From: Flavobacterium ichthyis | Lineage (GTDB): Bacteria > Bacteroidota > Bacteroidia > Flavobacteriales > Flavobacteriaceae | Direction: 5' to 3' | Assembly (NCBI RefSeq): GCF_009915155.1 | Contig: NZ_JAABLM010000013.1 | Location: 20,996 to 84,995, forward strand | Length of the DNA stretch: 64,000 nt | In this document: piece by piece, positions 29,857 through 38,223 of the stretch | Layout: every line of letters begins with the position of its first letter | Numbering within the stretch: position 1 is the first letter of the stretch | Notes under the pieces: model-generated | What the model saw: only the letters and a program-made list of their open reading frames with translations | Database searches by the model: none | Told to the model about the DNA's origin: nothing | Translations under genes and position numbers: made by a program

Positions 29857-29862
29857 ATTCAA

Positions 29863-32619
29863 TTAATTGATGATTCGATCAGGTTGTCTTCGTTTGTCCC
29901 ACTTAATATCGCTCAATACTGATGATTTAATTCCGATAAAGAATCCCCAAGAAGTATAATCTCCAATCGGAATCCAGTTAAAATCCATTCTCCAGCTTAA
30001 CAAATCGCGCTCAAAACGAAGTTGGGTAAACGTTACACCATTTTGTACAAAATCATAACCTGTGGAAATTCCCACTTTCCATTGTGGTGAAAGGTCAACG
30101 TTTCCGGATACCATCAAGGAATTATTGGTAATTCTATTTTGCCTTTGCGAGTTAGAGTAGGTGAGGGAATAGGCAAGTCTTAAATCCCAAGGAATAACAG
30201 CGTTGTAAAACCTTGACTTGGTTTTTTCTTGTTCAATATCATCGTCATTAAACATACTCTGCCGTTGATCGCCTAAATCTCTTGCTGTTCCAAATAAATC
30301 ATCTTCTCGACCACCATTCCTTAAACCTTGATTTTTAAGGGGATCAGTTCGATCATTTTGGTTGGTTCCATCAGTACTGGAAAAAGAGTAATTAATCGTC
30401 ACATTCGCACTCGAAAGTCGTAATAAACTTCCTCCGTTGTCAATATTCCAGCGTTCAATTCTTCTATTGGCGTTGTCCAAAGCATAAGGATCGAGTGTGG
30501 CAGCAAAGTTCACATTCATTTTATCTTTCAGTAAATTCGTTCCACCACTCATTCTCAAAGGTGCTAACTTTAGGGAATCTGCCGTCATATCATAAGTCGT
30601 CGTAAAATTTAGGTTGTTGAGCAACATAATTTTTTTTGGTTCGGTTTTAGTGCTATCACGATCTCTAACCTTTGCCTCAAACGTATTGTTCAAACTAAAG
30701 TTTAACATATTTGACATTCTGCGAGATGGCGTTCCGTAGATTCCGCCTTCAAATCGGGTATATTCTGTTAACATTTGTCCGGTTCCATTCGGGTCATATG
30801 TATCATAATACTGATCGAAACTTGGGGTATAGCTATAAGAAATATTAGGTCTGACAACGTGACGAATAGACTGAATTTTTTTGTTTTCGCCAAAATTAAA
30901 AGTACCATAAATAGTAGTTCCCATACTTGCCGAAAGGTTGTAAGTTCTAAAAGCGTCAAAACCATTAACTGTGTCATTTACCACAGTAGGTGTTTCGTTC
31001 ACAATACCCATTCTTTTTCGGATGGTCTTAAAAGTCCAAACTTCGTTATAATTTGCTCCTGTACTTACACTGAAATATTTGAATAATTTAAAATTTGTAT
31101 TGATAGGGATGCTATGTTGAAATCCTGAAACGGCGTTTCTAAACATTTGTGGTTTGAAGAAAAGTGAATCAGTTGTGGTAATACGGTTTTGAGCATTTAT
31201 ATTATACTGAATGTTTAAATTTTTGATAAATCCTTTTTTGGTTTCGTCTTCGCCAGCAAAAAGATATACACGATCCACGCTTCCTTGAAAAGTTGGCAAT
31301 GTCATGTTAATGGTTTGCGTTTGTGTATTTTGTGAATGTGTGGCCGTTAAAGACATGTTTACCTGCGGAACTGTGTTGAATGTTTTAGAATAATTTATCG
31401 AGGAACTTAAAGTGTTGTTCAAAGCGGAACTCACATTACTTTGGTTCAAAGATTGCTGGAAATACTGGCTACTTCCTAAGTTAACAGATGCTGAAAATCT
31501 AGAGTTTGGGTTTGATTTTGCGTCTTGAGAATGAGACCATTGAATGTTGTACTGTCGCGTTTTGGTGTAATCCGGAAAACCTCTTTCACTCTGAATTTGA
31601 TTTTCAAATCGTACGTTTAAATTTCCGCGAAAGCGATATCTTTTAGCGTAACTTGATTCGAAACGCAATGCATAGCTTCCATTTGTATAATAATCTCCTA
31701 AAATAGCTAAATCATAATTGTCTGAAAGTGCGAGGTACAAACCACCATTTTGCAATGCAAAACCTTGACGGTTAGAGTTTGTTGGCGATGGTAAAATTAA
31801 TCCCGAACGCGATTCGGTTGTAGTTGGGAAAAACGCAAACGGAATCCCGATTGGCGTGGGTACATCTGCAATGACCATGTTTGTCAATCCTACGACCACT
31901 TTTTTTCCGGGAACCATTTTTAATTTTCGCACCAAAAAATAATACTCTGGATCGTCAATGTTTTTTGAAGTCGTTAAACGTGCATTTTTGATGAAATAAA
32001 CCGAATCATTTTCTTTTTTGGTAATTTCTCCCTTGATATTCAGATCGCCTTGAGTGGAACGCGAATTCCAAACTAACGCTTTTTTTGTTTGGGTATTAAA
32101 CCTAATCGAATCGGGTTCGACGATATTATTGCCTTGTTTAAAAACAGGACGTTGGGTATAATTTCCTAGAGAATCCTTTAATCTTCCGGCATAAACCTCG
32201 TTTTTTTCGTAGTTCATTACGATGGTTCCGGCTTTAAGTTCGTAATCTTCGTAGTATAATTCGGCTTGATCGTATAAAGTAAGCAACTTTTTTTTCTGGT
32301 CAAATTTTTCGTAACCGGCTGCTTTTCGCTTTACCACACTTTGCAAAAAACCTTTTTTTGGCGCCACAGAATCTTTTGCTACTTGGGTCGAATCTGTTGG
32401 TGGCAACACATCGGCAAGATTTGCACTAACTGTATCCAAAGGTGTAAAGGTTTGCTTTTCAGTAGGTATAGTGGTAGAGTTCGTTCGCGTTTCCTGACAA
32501 TAACCAACTTGGCTTCCTATTGTTAGAAAAATTGATAATAAAACGATATGAAATAAGTTTGTATGCAAAGGTTTAAATACTATTTTTGTAAAAATATGGC
32601 TTAATTTTTGACGTGCCAA
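29863..32619 (-). CDS. lptD: LptD-like LPS assembly outer-membrane protein
   Basis: About 918 residues. A signal-anchor region (FHIVLLSIFLTIGSQ) leads to an N-terminal OstA/LptA-like slab (YDQAELYYEDYELKAG, GDLNIKGEITKKEND) and then a large beta-barrel with VPTPIGIPFAFFPTTTESRSGLILPS, a signature of Bacteroidetes LptD. It would insert lipopolysaccharide into the outer leaflet. No ATG occurs near the N-terminus. The TTG at 32619 overlaps an exact -7 motif (TAAGTTTG on the minus strand, 32624-32617), so the in-frame TTG at 32568 (giving a Met-HTNLFHIVLL start) may be the real one. It diverges from the amidase gene. Confidence 0.88.
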   Translation of the reverse strand: MARQKLSHIFTKIVFKPLHTNLFHIVLLSIFLTIGSQVGYCQETRTNSTTIPTEKQTFTPLDTVSANLADVLPPTDSTQVAKDSVAPKKGFLQSVVKRKAAGYEKFDQKKKLLTLYDQAELYYEDYELKAGTIVMNYEKNEVYAGRLKDSLGNYTQRPVFKQGNNIVEPDSIRFNTQTKKALVWNSRSTQGDLNIKGEITKKENDSVYFIKNARLTTSKNIDDPEYYFLVRKLKMVPGKKVVVGLTNMVIADVPTPIGIPFAFFPTTTESRSGLILPSPTNSNRQGFALQNGGLYLALSDNYDLAILGDYYTNGSYALRFESSYAKRYRFRGNLNVRFENQIQSERGFPDYTKTRQYNIQWSHSQDAKSNPNSRFSASVNLGSSQYFQQSLNQSNVSSALNNTLSSSINYSKTFNTVPQVNMSLTATHSQNTQTQTINMTLPTFQGSVDRVYLFAGEDETKKGFIKNLNIQYNINAQNRITTTDSLFFKPQMFRNAVSGFQHSIPINTNFKLFKYFSVSTGANYNEVWTFKTIRKRMGIVNETPTVVNDTVNGFDAFRTYNLSASMGTTIYGTFNFGENKKIQSIRHVVRPNISYSYTPSFDQYYDTYDPNGTGQMLTEYTRFEGGIYGTPSRRMSNMLNFSLNNTFEAKVRDRDSTKTEPKKIMLLNNLNFTTTYDMTADSLKLAPLRMSGGTNLLKDKMNVNFAATLDPYALDNANRRIERWNIDNGGSLLRLSSANVTINYSFSSTDGTNQNDRTDPLKNQGLRNGGREDDLFGTARDLGDQRQSMFNDDDIEQEKTKSRFYNAVIPWDLRLAYSLTYSNSQRQNRITNNSLMVSGNVDLSPQWKVGISTGYDFVQNGVTFTQLRFERDLLSWRMDFNWIPIGDYTSWGFFIGIKSSVLSDIKWDKRRQPDRIIN

Positions 32620-32703
32620 ACTTACACATATTTTTCATCAAAAATACGGAAATAACAAAATTATAACCCTGTCTTTTTTATTAAAAAAACCATTTATTAA
32701 AAT

Positions 32704-33873
32704 ATGAATATTTTCAAAAATTTTAAACCGCTTGTTTCTGCAACGGTTTTGATGTTTACAATAGGAACTCAAGCACAAAGTGATAAATTTAAAGTAGTTT
32801 TAGATGCAGGTCACGGAGCCAAAGATTTTGGAGCAGTTCATCACAATTATGCCGAAAAAAATATCGCCCTTGCGGTAACTTTAAAAGTAGGACGCTTACT
32901 CGACAAACAACCTAATATTGATGTCATTTATACCCGAAGCACAGATGTTTTCATCGAATTGTCCGAAAGAGCCAATATTGCCAATAAAAATAACGCCAAT
33001 CTTTTTGTGTCAATTCACTGTAATGCGAATCCGAGTCAAGAACCGTTTGGAACTGAAACCTATGTGATGGGTTTGACGAAATTAAAATCAAACTTACAAG
33101 TGGCACAAGCCGAAAATAAAGTAGTGGAATTGGAGGCAGATTATAAGTTAACTTACGCAGGTTACGATCCTAAATCACCAGAATCCATTGTGGGAATGAA
33201 ACTTCAGCAAGAAGATAACCTGATGAATAGTTTTGCGGTAGCAAGCAAAATTCAGGATAATTTTCATCAAGCCAAAAGAAAAAGTCGTGGCGTAAAACAA
33301 GCGCCATTTTTGGTTTTGCACAGAACAGCCATGCCAAGTATTTTGGTAGAAATGGGTTTCATTAGCAATAAAAATGAAGGGGCTTATTTGAATAGCGAAG
33401 ATGGTCAAAACGAAATTGCCAAAGCCATTGCCGACGCAATTGCCAGTTATAAAAAAGAATATTATGGCGGTGTAATTGTAGAAAATAAAATTGACAAAGA
33501 AGCACTAAAAGTAGAAAAACCAAAAGAAACCGCTGAACCTGAAACACCAAAAGTGGAAACAAAACCAGTAGTTAAAACGGAAACCAAGCCCGAACCTGTT
33601 ACGGAAAAACCGGTTTTAAATGGTACTATTTTTAAAGTTCAAATTTCGGCAAGTGGAACAAAATTAGCATTGACTCCATCAAATTTTAAAGGATTGAATG
33701 ATATCTCAATGTCATCCGAAGGAAATCTTTACAAATATATGTACGGCGAAACCGGAAGTTATGATAACGCTAAAGTTTTATTGCAGGAAGCAAAATCTAA
33801 AGGTTACACATCTGCCTTTTTAGTAGCCTACAAAAACGGTAAAAAAGTATCAATTCAAGAAGCATTAAAATAA
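32704..33873 (+). CDS. N-acetylmuramoyl-L-alanine amidase with C-terminal SPOR domain
   Basis: 389 residues. Signal peptide to about residue 24. Amidase_3 domain: zinc ligands H37 (DAGHG) and E51 (YAEKN) and the later FVSIHCNAN; catalytic Glu probably in ILVEMGFISN. A Lys/Glu/Pro-rich linker (about 255-305) leads to a C-terminal SPOR-type domain (FKVQISASGTKL ... AFLVAYKNGKKV) that binds denuded septal glycans. It likely cleaves septal peptidoglycan during division. Followed by an mlaD-like gene 54 bp downstream. Confidence 0.93.
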   Translation: MNIFKNFKPLVSATVLMFTIGTQAQSDKFKVVLDAGHGAKDFGAVHHNYAEKNIALAVTLKVGRLLDKQPNIDVIYTRSTDVFIELSERANIANKNNANLFVSIHCNANPSQEPFGTETYVMGLTKLKSNLQVAQAENKVVELEADYKLTYAGYDPKSPESIVGMKLQQEDNLMNSFAVASKIQDNFHQAKRKSRGVKQAPFLVLHRTAMPSILVEMGFISNKNEGAYLNSEDGQNEIAKAIADAIASYKKEYYGGVIVENKIDKEALKVEKPKETAEPETPKVETKPVVKTETKPEPVTEKPVLNGTIFKVQISASGTKLALTPSNFKGLNDISMSSEGNLYKYMYGETGSYDNAKVLLQEAKSKGYTSAFLVAYKNGKKVSIQEALK

Positions 33874-33927
33874 TTTTAAGAAACAAGTCAAAATTATTTA
33901 ATTAAATTTGTTCAAAAACACCAAGCT

Positions 33928-34890
33928 TTGAAAATATCAAGAGAAGTAAAAATCGCAGTTATCGTTATCGCCTCAGTTGCATTATTTGTATGGGGTTACA
34001 ACTTTTTAAAAGGGAAAGACCTTTTTAATGATTACAAAACATTTTATGCAGTTTATGACGATGTAGAAGGATTAGCTCCTTCCGCACCTGTAACCATCAA
34101 CGGTTTAGCAGTTGGAAAAGTAAGCAGTATTACCTTGCACGACAATGGAAAATTAAAAGTTGAAATGCAAATCAAAACAGATTTTCCAATTTCGCGTTCG
34201 TCAATTGCTACAATTTACGAACCAAGTTTTATTGGCGGGAAAAACATTGCGTTGATTCCTAATTTTAAAGATACTGTGGAAGCCGAAGACGGACAACAAC
34301 TTTCTACTGATGTAAAACCTGGAATGCTTTCTTCTTTGGGTGACAAACTTTCGCCCCTTCAAACAAAGTTAGAACATACCGTTGTAACGGCTGATAGTTT
34401 ACTAATGAACATCAACACCACTTTCAACAAACAAACGCAAGCCAATCTACAAAACGCCATTGCCGAACTTTCTGCAACCATGAAAGAATTTAGCATTGCT
34501 GCCAAAAATTTAAACGGCATTATGGCAGACAACCGAAGCAAGCTAAACAATACTTTCACTAATTTAGACCATACATCAGACAATTTTGCAAAACTCTCAG
34601 ATTCACTTAATAAAGCGAATTTAGGTGAAAGCATGAAAAAGTTAGAAAAATCAATTGCCAACGTTGATAAAATTATCAATGATGTTCAATCCGGCAAAGG
34701 TTCTTTAGGAAAATTAATGAAAGACGACGGCATGTATAACAACCTCGAAGGTGCTTCAAACGAACTCAAGCAATTGTTAGCTGACGTGAAAAATAATCCA
34801 AAACGTTACGTGCATTTTTCTGTATTTGGAAGAAAAAATACACCCTACGTAGAAAACGAGCCTAAAAAAGTTACCGACACCATTAAATAA
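33928..34890 (+). CDS. MCE family lipid-transport protein (MlaD-like), TTG start
   Basis: 320 residues. One N-terminal membrane helix (IAVIVIASVALFVWGYNFL) followed by a single MCE domain (YDDVEGLAPSAPVTINGLAVGKV) and a long helical C-terminal tail, as in periplasmic substrate-binding proteins of Mla-type phospholipid transporters. The start is TTG at 33928, which directly precedes KISREVKIAVI; no better codon exists. An exact -7-like TAAATTTG (33903-33910) lies 18 bp upstream. The MlaE/MlaF partners are not in this window. Confidence 0.92.
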   Translation: MKISREVKIAVIVIASVALFVWGYNFLKGKDLFNDYKTFYAVYDDVEGLAPSAPVTINGLAVGKVSSITLHDNGKLKVEMQIKTDFPISRSSIATIYEPSFIGGKNIALIPNFKDTVEAEDGQQLSTDVKPGMLSSLGDKLSPLQTKLEHTVVTADSLLMNINTTFNKQTQANLQNAIAELSATMKEFSIAAKNLNGIMADNRSKLNNTFTNLDHTSDNFAKLSDSLNKANLGESMKKLEKSIANVDKIINDVQSGKGSLGKLMKDDGMYNNLEGASNELKQLLADVKNNPKRYVHFSVFGRKNTPYVENEPKKVTDTIK

Positions 34891-34898
34891 CAAACCCG

Positions 34899-36224
34899 AT
34901 GCATTACATCGACAATATTATTTTCGCCCTAATACTCGTTGCCGGTTTTGGCTATTTCGCCTTCAACGTTAAAAAATTAGTCCGAAACATCAAACTCGGT
35001 CAAGACGTTGATCGTTCCGACAATAAAAAAGAACGTTGGGCCAACATGGCTTTAATCGCTCTGGGACAATCTAAAATGGTAAAACGCCCCATTGCGGGTG
35101 TTTTACACATTATTGTATATGTTGGTTTTGTCATTATCAACATCGAATTACTTGAAATTATTATCGACGGACTGTTCGGAACCCACAGAATTTTTGCCTT
35201 CATGGGAACTTTCTACAACATTTTAATTGGTTCCTTCGAAATTTTAGCGTTTTTAGTACTTTTTTCAGTCATCACCTTTTTAGTTCGAAGAAATATCATC
35301 AAACTAAAACGTTTCATTCACAACGATTTAAAAGGTTGGCCGAAAAGTGACGGAAATTATATTTTATATTTTGAAATCGCTCTGATGTTGCTATTCCTTT
35401 TCATGAACGCGGCAGATGCAACTTTGGCACAAAGAGGAACCGAACATTACATTCAAGCCGGAGCTTTTCCAATTAGCAGTTTCATCGCACCGATGTTTGA
35501 AAACATTCCAAGCGAAACATTAATTATTCTCGAGCGAACATTTTGGTGGTTACACATCGTAGGCATTTTAATCTTTATGAATTATTTGTATTATTCAAAA
35601 CACCTCCACATTTTGCTGGCGTTTCCTAATACCTATTATGCTGATTTAAACCCAAAAGGAAAATTTAATAACCTCGAGTCCGTTACTGCCGAAGTAAAAT
35701 TAATGCTCGACCCAACAGCAGATCCATTTGCCGCACAACCACAAACGGATGCAGCTCCGGCAAAATTTGGCGCCAGCGACGTTCAGGATTTAAATTGGGT
35801 ACAACTACTAAATGCCTACACTTGTACAGAATGTGGCCGTTGTACATCAGCTTGTCCCGCAAATATTACCGGAAAAAAATTGTCCCCACGAAAAATCATG
35901 ATGGACACCCGTGACCGTCTTGAAGAAGTAGGAAAAAATATCGATGCCAACAAAGGCATCTTCGTCCCAGACAATAAAACCTTGCTCAACGACTATATCA
36001 CCCCCGAAGAACTTTGGGCATGTACCAGTTGCAACGCTTGCGTAGAAGAATGCCCCGTAAGCATCAATCCGCTTTCCATCATCATGGACATGCGTCGTTA
36101 TCTAGTCATGGAACAAAGTGCCGCACCAATGTCCCTCAACGCCATGATGACCAATATAGAAAATAACGCGGCACCATGGCAATACAGCCAACAAGACCGT
36201 TTAAATTGGAAAAACGAAAATTAA
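34899..36224 (+). CDS. (Fe-S)-binding membrane oxidoreductase, HdrC-like
   Basis: 441 residues. The N-terminal half has about five membrane helices, with histidines positioned as in NarI-type b-haem subunits (inference). The C-terminal half has two 4Fe-4S motifs: C309-C312-C315-C319P and C375-C378-C381-C385P, in the arrangement of HdrC/GlpC electron carriers. It is predicted to pass electrons between the quinone pool and a soluble partner. The partner is almost certainly the HdrB-like protein at 36901, now separated by a repeat and a HAD gene. It begins 8 bp after the mlaD-like gene. Confidence 0.88.
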   Translation: MHYIDNIIFALILVAGFGYFAFNVKKLVRNIKLGQDVDRSDNKKERWANMALIALGQSKMVKRPIAGVLHIIVYVGFVIINIELLEIIIDGLFGTHRIFAFMGTFYNILIGSFEILAFLVLFSVITFLVRRNIIKLKRFIHNDLKGWPKSDGNYILYFEIALMLLFLFMNAADATLAQRGTEHYIQAGAFPISSFIAPMFENIPSETLIILERTFWWLHIVGILIFMNYLYYSKHLHILLAFPNTYYADLNPKGKFNNLESVTAEVKLMLDPTADPFAAQPQTDAAPAKFGASDVQDLNWVQLLNAYTCTECGRCTSACPANITGKKLSPRKIMMDTRDRLEEVGKNIDANKGIFVPDNKTLLNDYITPEELWACTSCNACVEECPVSINPLSIIMDMRRYLVMEQSAAPMSLNAMMTNIENNAAPWQYSQQDRLNWKNEN

Positions 36225-36232
36225 AATAATTT

Positions 36233-36364
36233 GGGCGTGCCCCTCCGTAAACTCCGGGTCGGGCTTTCCGCTGTATCTTTTGTTCCGTCCCGAAGTGTCG
36301 GGACTTCACAAAAGGATGCCGCTTCACCCGAGCGAAGCGAATAGACGAGGTAATCCCTCACGCA
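36233..36364 (+). repeat. Dispersed palindromic repeat, family B copy 1
   Basis: GC-richer block in the gap after the HdrC-like gene. It starts GGGCGTGCCCC (36233), contains CGGGTCGGGCTTTC (36255-36268), an inner stem-loop (CTTTTGT at 36278 with ACAAAAG at 36308; inner TCCCGA/TCGGGA) and ends TAATCCCTCACGCA (36351-36364). All three landmarks recur inverted at 41279-41380. Confidence 0.75.
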
Positions 36365-36388
36365 GGCACGACGAAAAAAAAACACAAC

Positions 36389-36832
36389 ATGAAACCAGAA
36401 GAAATCGATAAAAACCTTTTGTCAGCCACCGAAAACGGAGAAGCCATCAGCCCAATTTTGCCACCCGGAATCAAAAATTACCTTATTGATATCGACGGCA
36501 CTATTTGCGATGACATTCCTAACGAACAACCCGAAAGAATGTTAACCGCAGCCGTATATCCCGATGCGTTGACAACCTTAAACCGTTGGTACGATGAAGG
36601 ACACATCATTTTTTTCTTCACCTCAAGAACAGAAGCCCATCGCGAAGTAACCGAACAATGGCTAAAACTTCACGGGTTCAAATACCACGGAATGGTCATG
36701 GGAAAACCACGAGGCGGAAACTACCATTGGATAGATAACCATCTCGTAAAAGCCACAAGATACCGCGGTCAATTTACGGATTTAGTGGAAAAAGAAGTAA
36801 CCATCCAAGTTTTTGACGACGGTAAACATTAA
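36389..36832 (+). CDS. Small HAD-like hydrolase (often labelled phosphoheptose isomerase)
   Basis: 147 residues. HAD motif I is DIDGTICDD (residues 34-42), motif II is FFFTSRTEAH, and the C-terminal WIDNHLVKATRYRG follows MGKPRGGNYHW, as in a compact capless HAD phosphatase. Related Bacteroidetes proteins are, as I recall, annotated phosphoheptose isomerase; nothing here resembles the SIS fold of true GmhA, so the HAD description is safer. It sits between the two halves of the HdrC/HdrB-like pair, right after the family B repeat. Confidence 0.8.
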   Translation: MKPEEIDKNLLSATENGEAISPILPPGIKNYLIDIDGTICDDIPNEQPERMLTAAVYPDALTTLNRWYDEGHIIFFFTSRTEAHREVTEQWLKLHGFKYHGMVMGKPRGGNYHWIDNHLVKATRYRGQFTDLVEKEVTIQVFDDGKH

Positions 36833-36900
36833 TTATACAAACACATAAGATTCAAATTTTTAAATCTTTAAATATTTCAATCTTTCAATAAATAAAAAAT

Positions 36901-37692
36901 ATGTCAGAAAATCTAACAGTGCCAACCATGGCAGAAATGCTTGCCGAAGGAAAACAACCCGAAGTATTGTTTTGGGTAGGTTGTGCCGGAAGCTTTGACG
37001 ATAGAGCAAAGAAAATAACCAAAGCATTTGTAAAAATTTTAAATCAAGCAGGCGTTTCCTTTGCCGTTTTAGGTACCGAAGAAAGTTGTACGGGAGATCC
37101 CGCAAAACGAGCAGGAAACGAATTTTTATTTCAAATGCAAGCCATGATGAACATTGAGGTTTTAAACGCTTACGAAGCCAAAAAAATCGTAACCGCTTGT
37201 CCTCATTGTTTTAACACGCTTAAAAATGAATATCCAGAATTAGGTGGTACTTACGAAGTAATTCATCACACACAATTTTTAAAATCGTTGTTAGATGAAG
37301 GAAAATTAACCATCGAAGGCGGACAGTTTAAAGGAAAAAGAATCACTTTCCATGATCCGTGTTATTTGGGGCGTGCCAATAAAATCTACGAAGCACCACG
37401 AGAATTAATCGAAAAACTCGACGTAGAATTGATAGAAATGAAACGTTCTAGAGCCAATGGATTATGTTGTGGAGCTGGTGGAGCCCAAATGTTTAAAGAC
37501 GCAGAACCGGGAAACAAAGAAGTCAATATAGAGAGAACCGAAGATGCGCTTCAAACTACACCAGATATCATTGCCGCAGGTTGTCCGTTTTGTAACACTA
37601 TGTTAACTGATGGTGTGAAAAATAAAGAAAAAGAAGGCGAAATTAAGGTAATGGATGTTGCCGAATTAATTGCCAATGCACAAGATTTATAA
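36901..37692 (+). CDS. (Fe-S)-binding protein with CCG domains, HdrB-like
   Basis: 263 residues. Two cysteine-rich (CCG) domains as in HdrB/GlpC/LutA: FWVGCAGSFDDR, EESCTGDPAKR and CPHCFNTLKNEYP in the first; HDPCYLGR, GLCCGAGGAQMF and GCPFCNTML in the second. These ligate an unusual 4Fe-4S cluster used for two-electron chemistry. It is predicted to be the soluble catalytic partner of the HdrC-like membrane protein at 34899. Substrate unknown. Confidence 0.9.
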   Translation: MSENLTVPTMAEMLAEGKQPEVLFWVGCAGSFDDRAKKITKAFVKILNQAGVSFAVLGTEESCTGDPAKRAGNEFLFQMQAMMNIEVLNAYEAKKIVTACPHCFNTLKNEYPELGGTYEVIHHTQFLKSLLDEGKLTIEGGQFKGKRITFHDPCYLGRANKIYEAPRELIEKLDVELIEMKRSRANGLCCGAGGAQMFKDAEPGNKEVNIERTEDALQTTPDIIAAGCPFCNTMLTDGVKNKEKEGEIKVMDVAELIANAQDL

Positions 37693-37722
37693 TTAAAATA
37701 AGCTCAAGCGAGCCACTAAAAT

Positions 37723-38205
37723 ATGTACGTTCCATTTGAAAACTTACCAGATGATTCACGCATTTGGATTTACCAATCTAATAGAAAATTGACCGATGAT
37801 GAAGTGACCGAAATCGAGTTGGAAACAAAAAATTTTGTAGAAGATTGGGCTGCACATGGAAGCGGTTTGCAGGCTTCTTTTTTAGTGAAGTACAATCGGT
37901 TTATTATTTTGGCAGTTGATACAAATGTTCAAGCTGCAACGGGTTGTTCTATAGATAGTTCAGTTGTTTTTATTCAACAATTAGAACAAAAATATGGTAT
38001 CGATTTACTTGACAAAATGAATGTCACTTTTCGTTTAGGTGAACACATCGCTCACAAGCCTTTGATTGATTTTAAAAAAATGGCGAAAGAAAAAGCCGTT
38101 TCAGGAAATACTATTGTCTTCAACAATCTCGTTAATACAGTAGGCGAATGGCACGAATATTGGGAAGTTCCAGCTATTGAGAGTTGGCATAGCCGTTTTT
38201 TTTAA
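37723..38205 (+). CDS. Conserved hypothetical (called ABC transporter ATPase in databases, no ATPase motif)
   Basis: 160 residues. I recall homologues in Flavobacteria being labelled ABC transporter ATPase, but no Walker A, Walker B or ABC signature is present. Features: MYVPFENLPDDSRIWIYQSNR at the N-terminus, an internal ATGCSIDSSV segment, and a conserved C-terminus EWHEYWEVPAIESWHSRFF. The label looks like an error carried across genomes. Function unknown; it follows the HdrB-like gene by 30 bp and may be co-transcribed with it. Confidence 0.8.
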   Translation: MYVPFENLPDDSRIWIYQSNRKLTDDEVTEIELETKNFVEDWAAHGSGLQASFLVKYNRFIILAVDTNVQAATGCSIDSSVVFIQQLEQKYGIDLLDKMNVTFRLGEHIAHKPLIDFKKMAKEKAVSGNTIVFNNLVNTVGEWHEYWEVPAIESWHSRFF

Positions 38206-38223
38206 AAAAAAGATTTTTTTCGG

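Noticed and set aside
36389..36832. Phosphoheptose isomerase (GmhA) for the HAD gene
   Set aside because: DIDGT and SRT motifs are HAD-type; no SIS-domain features are visible.
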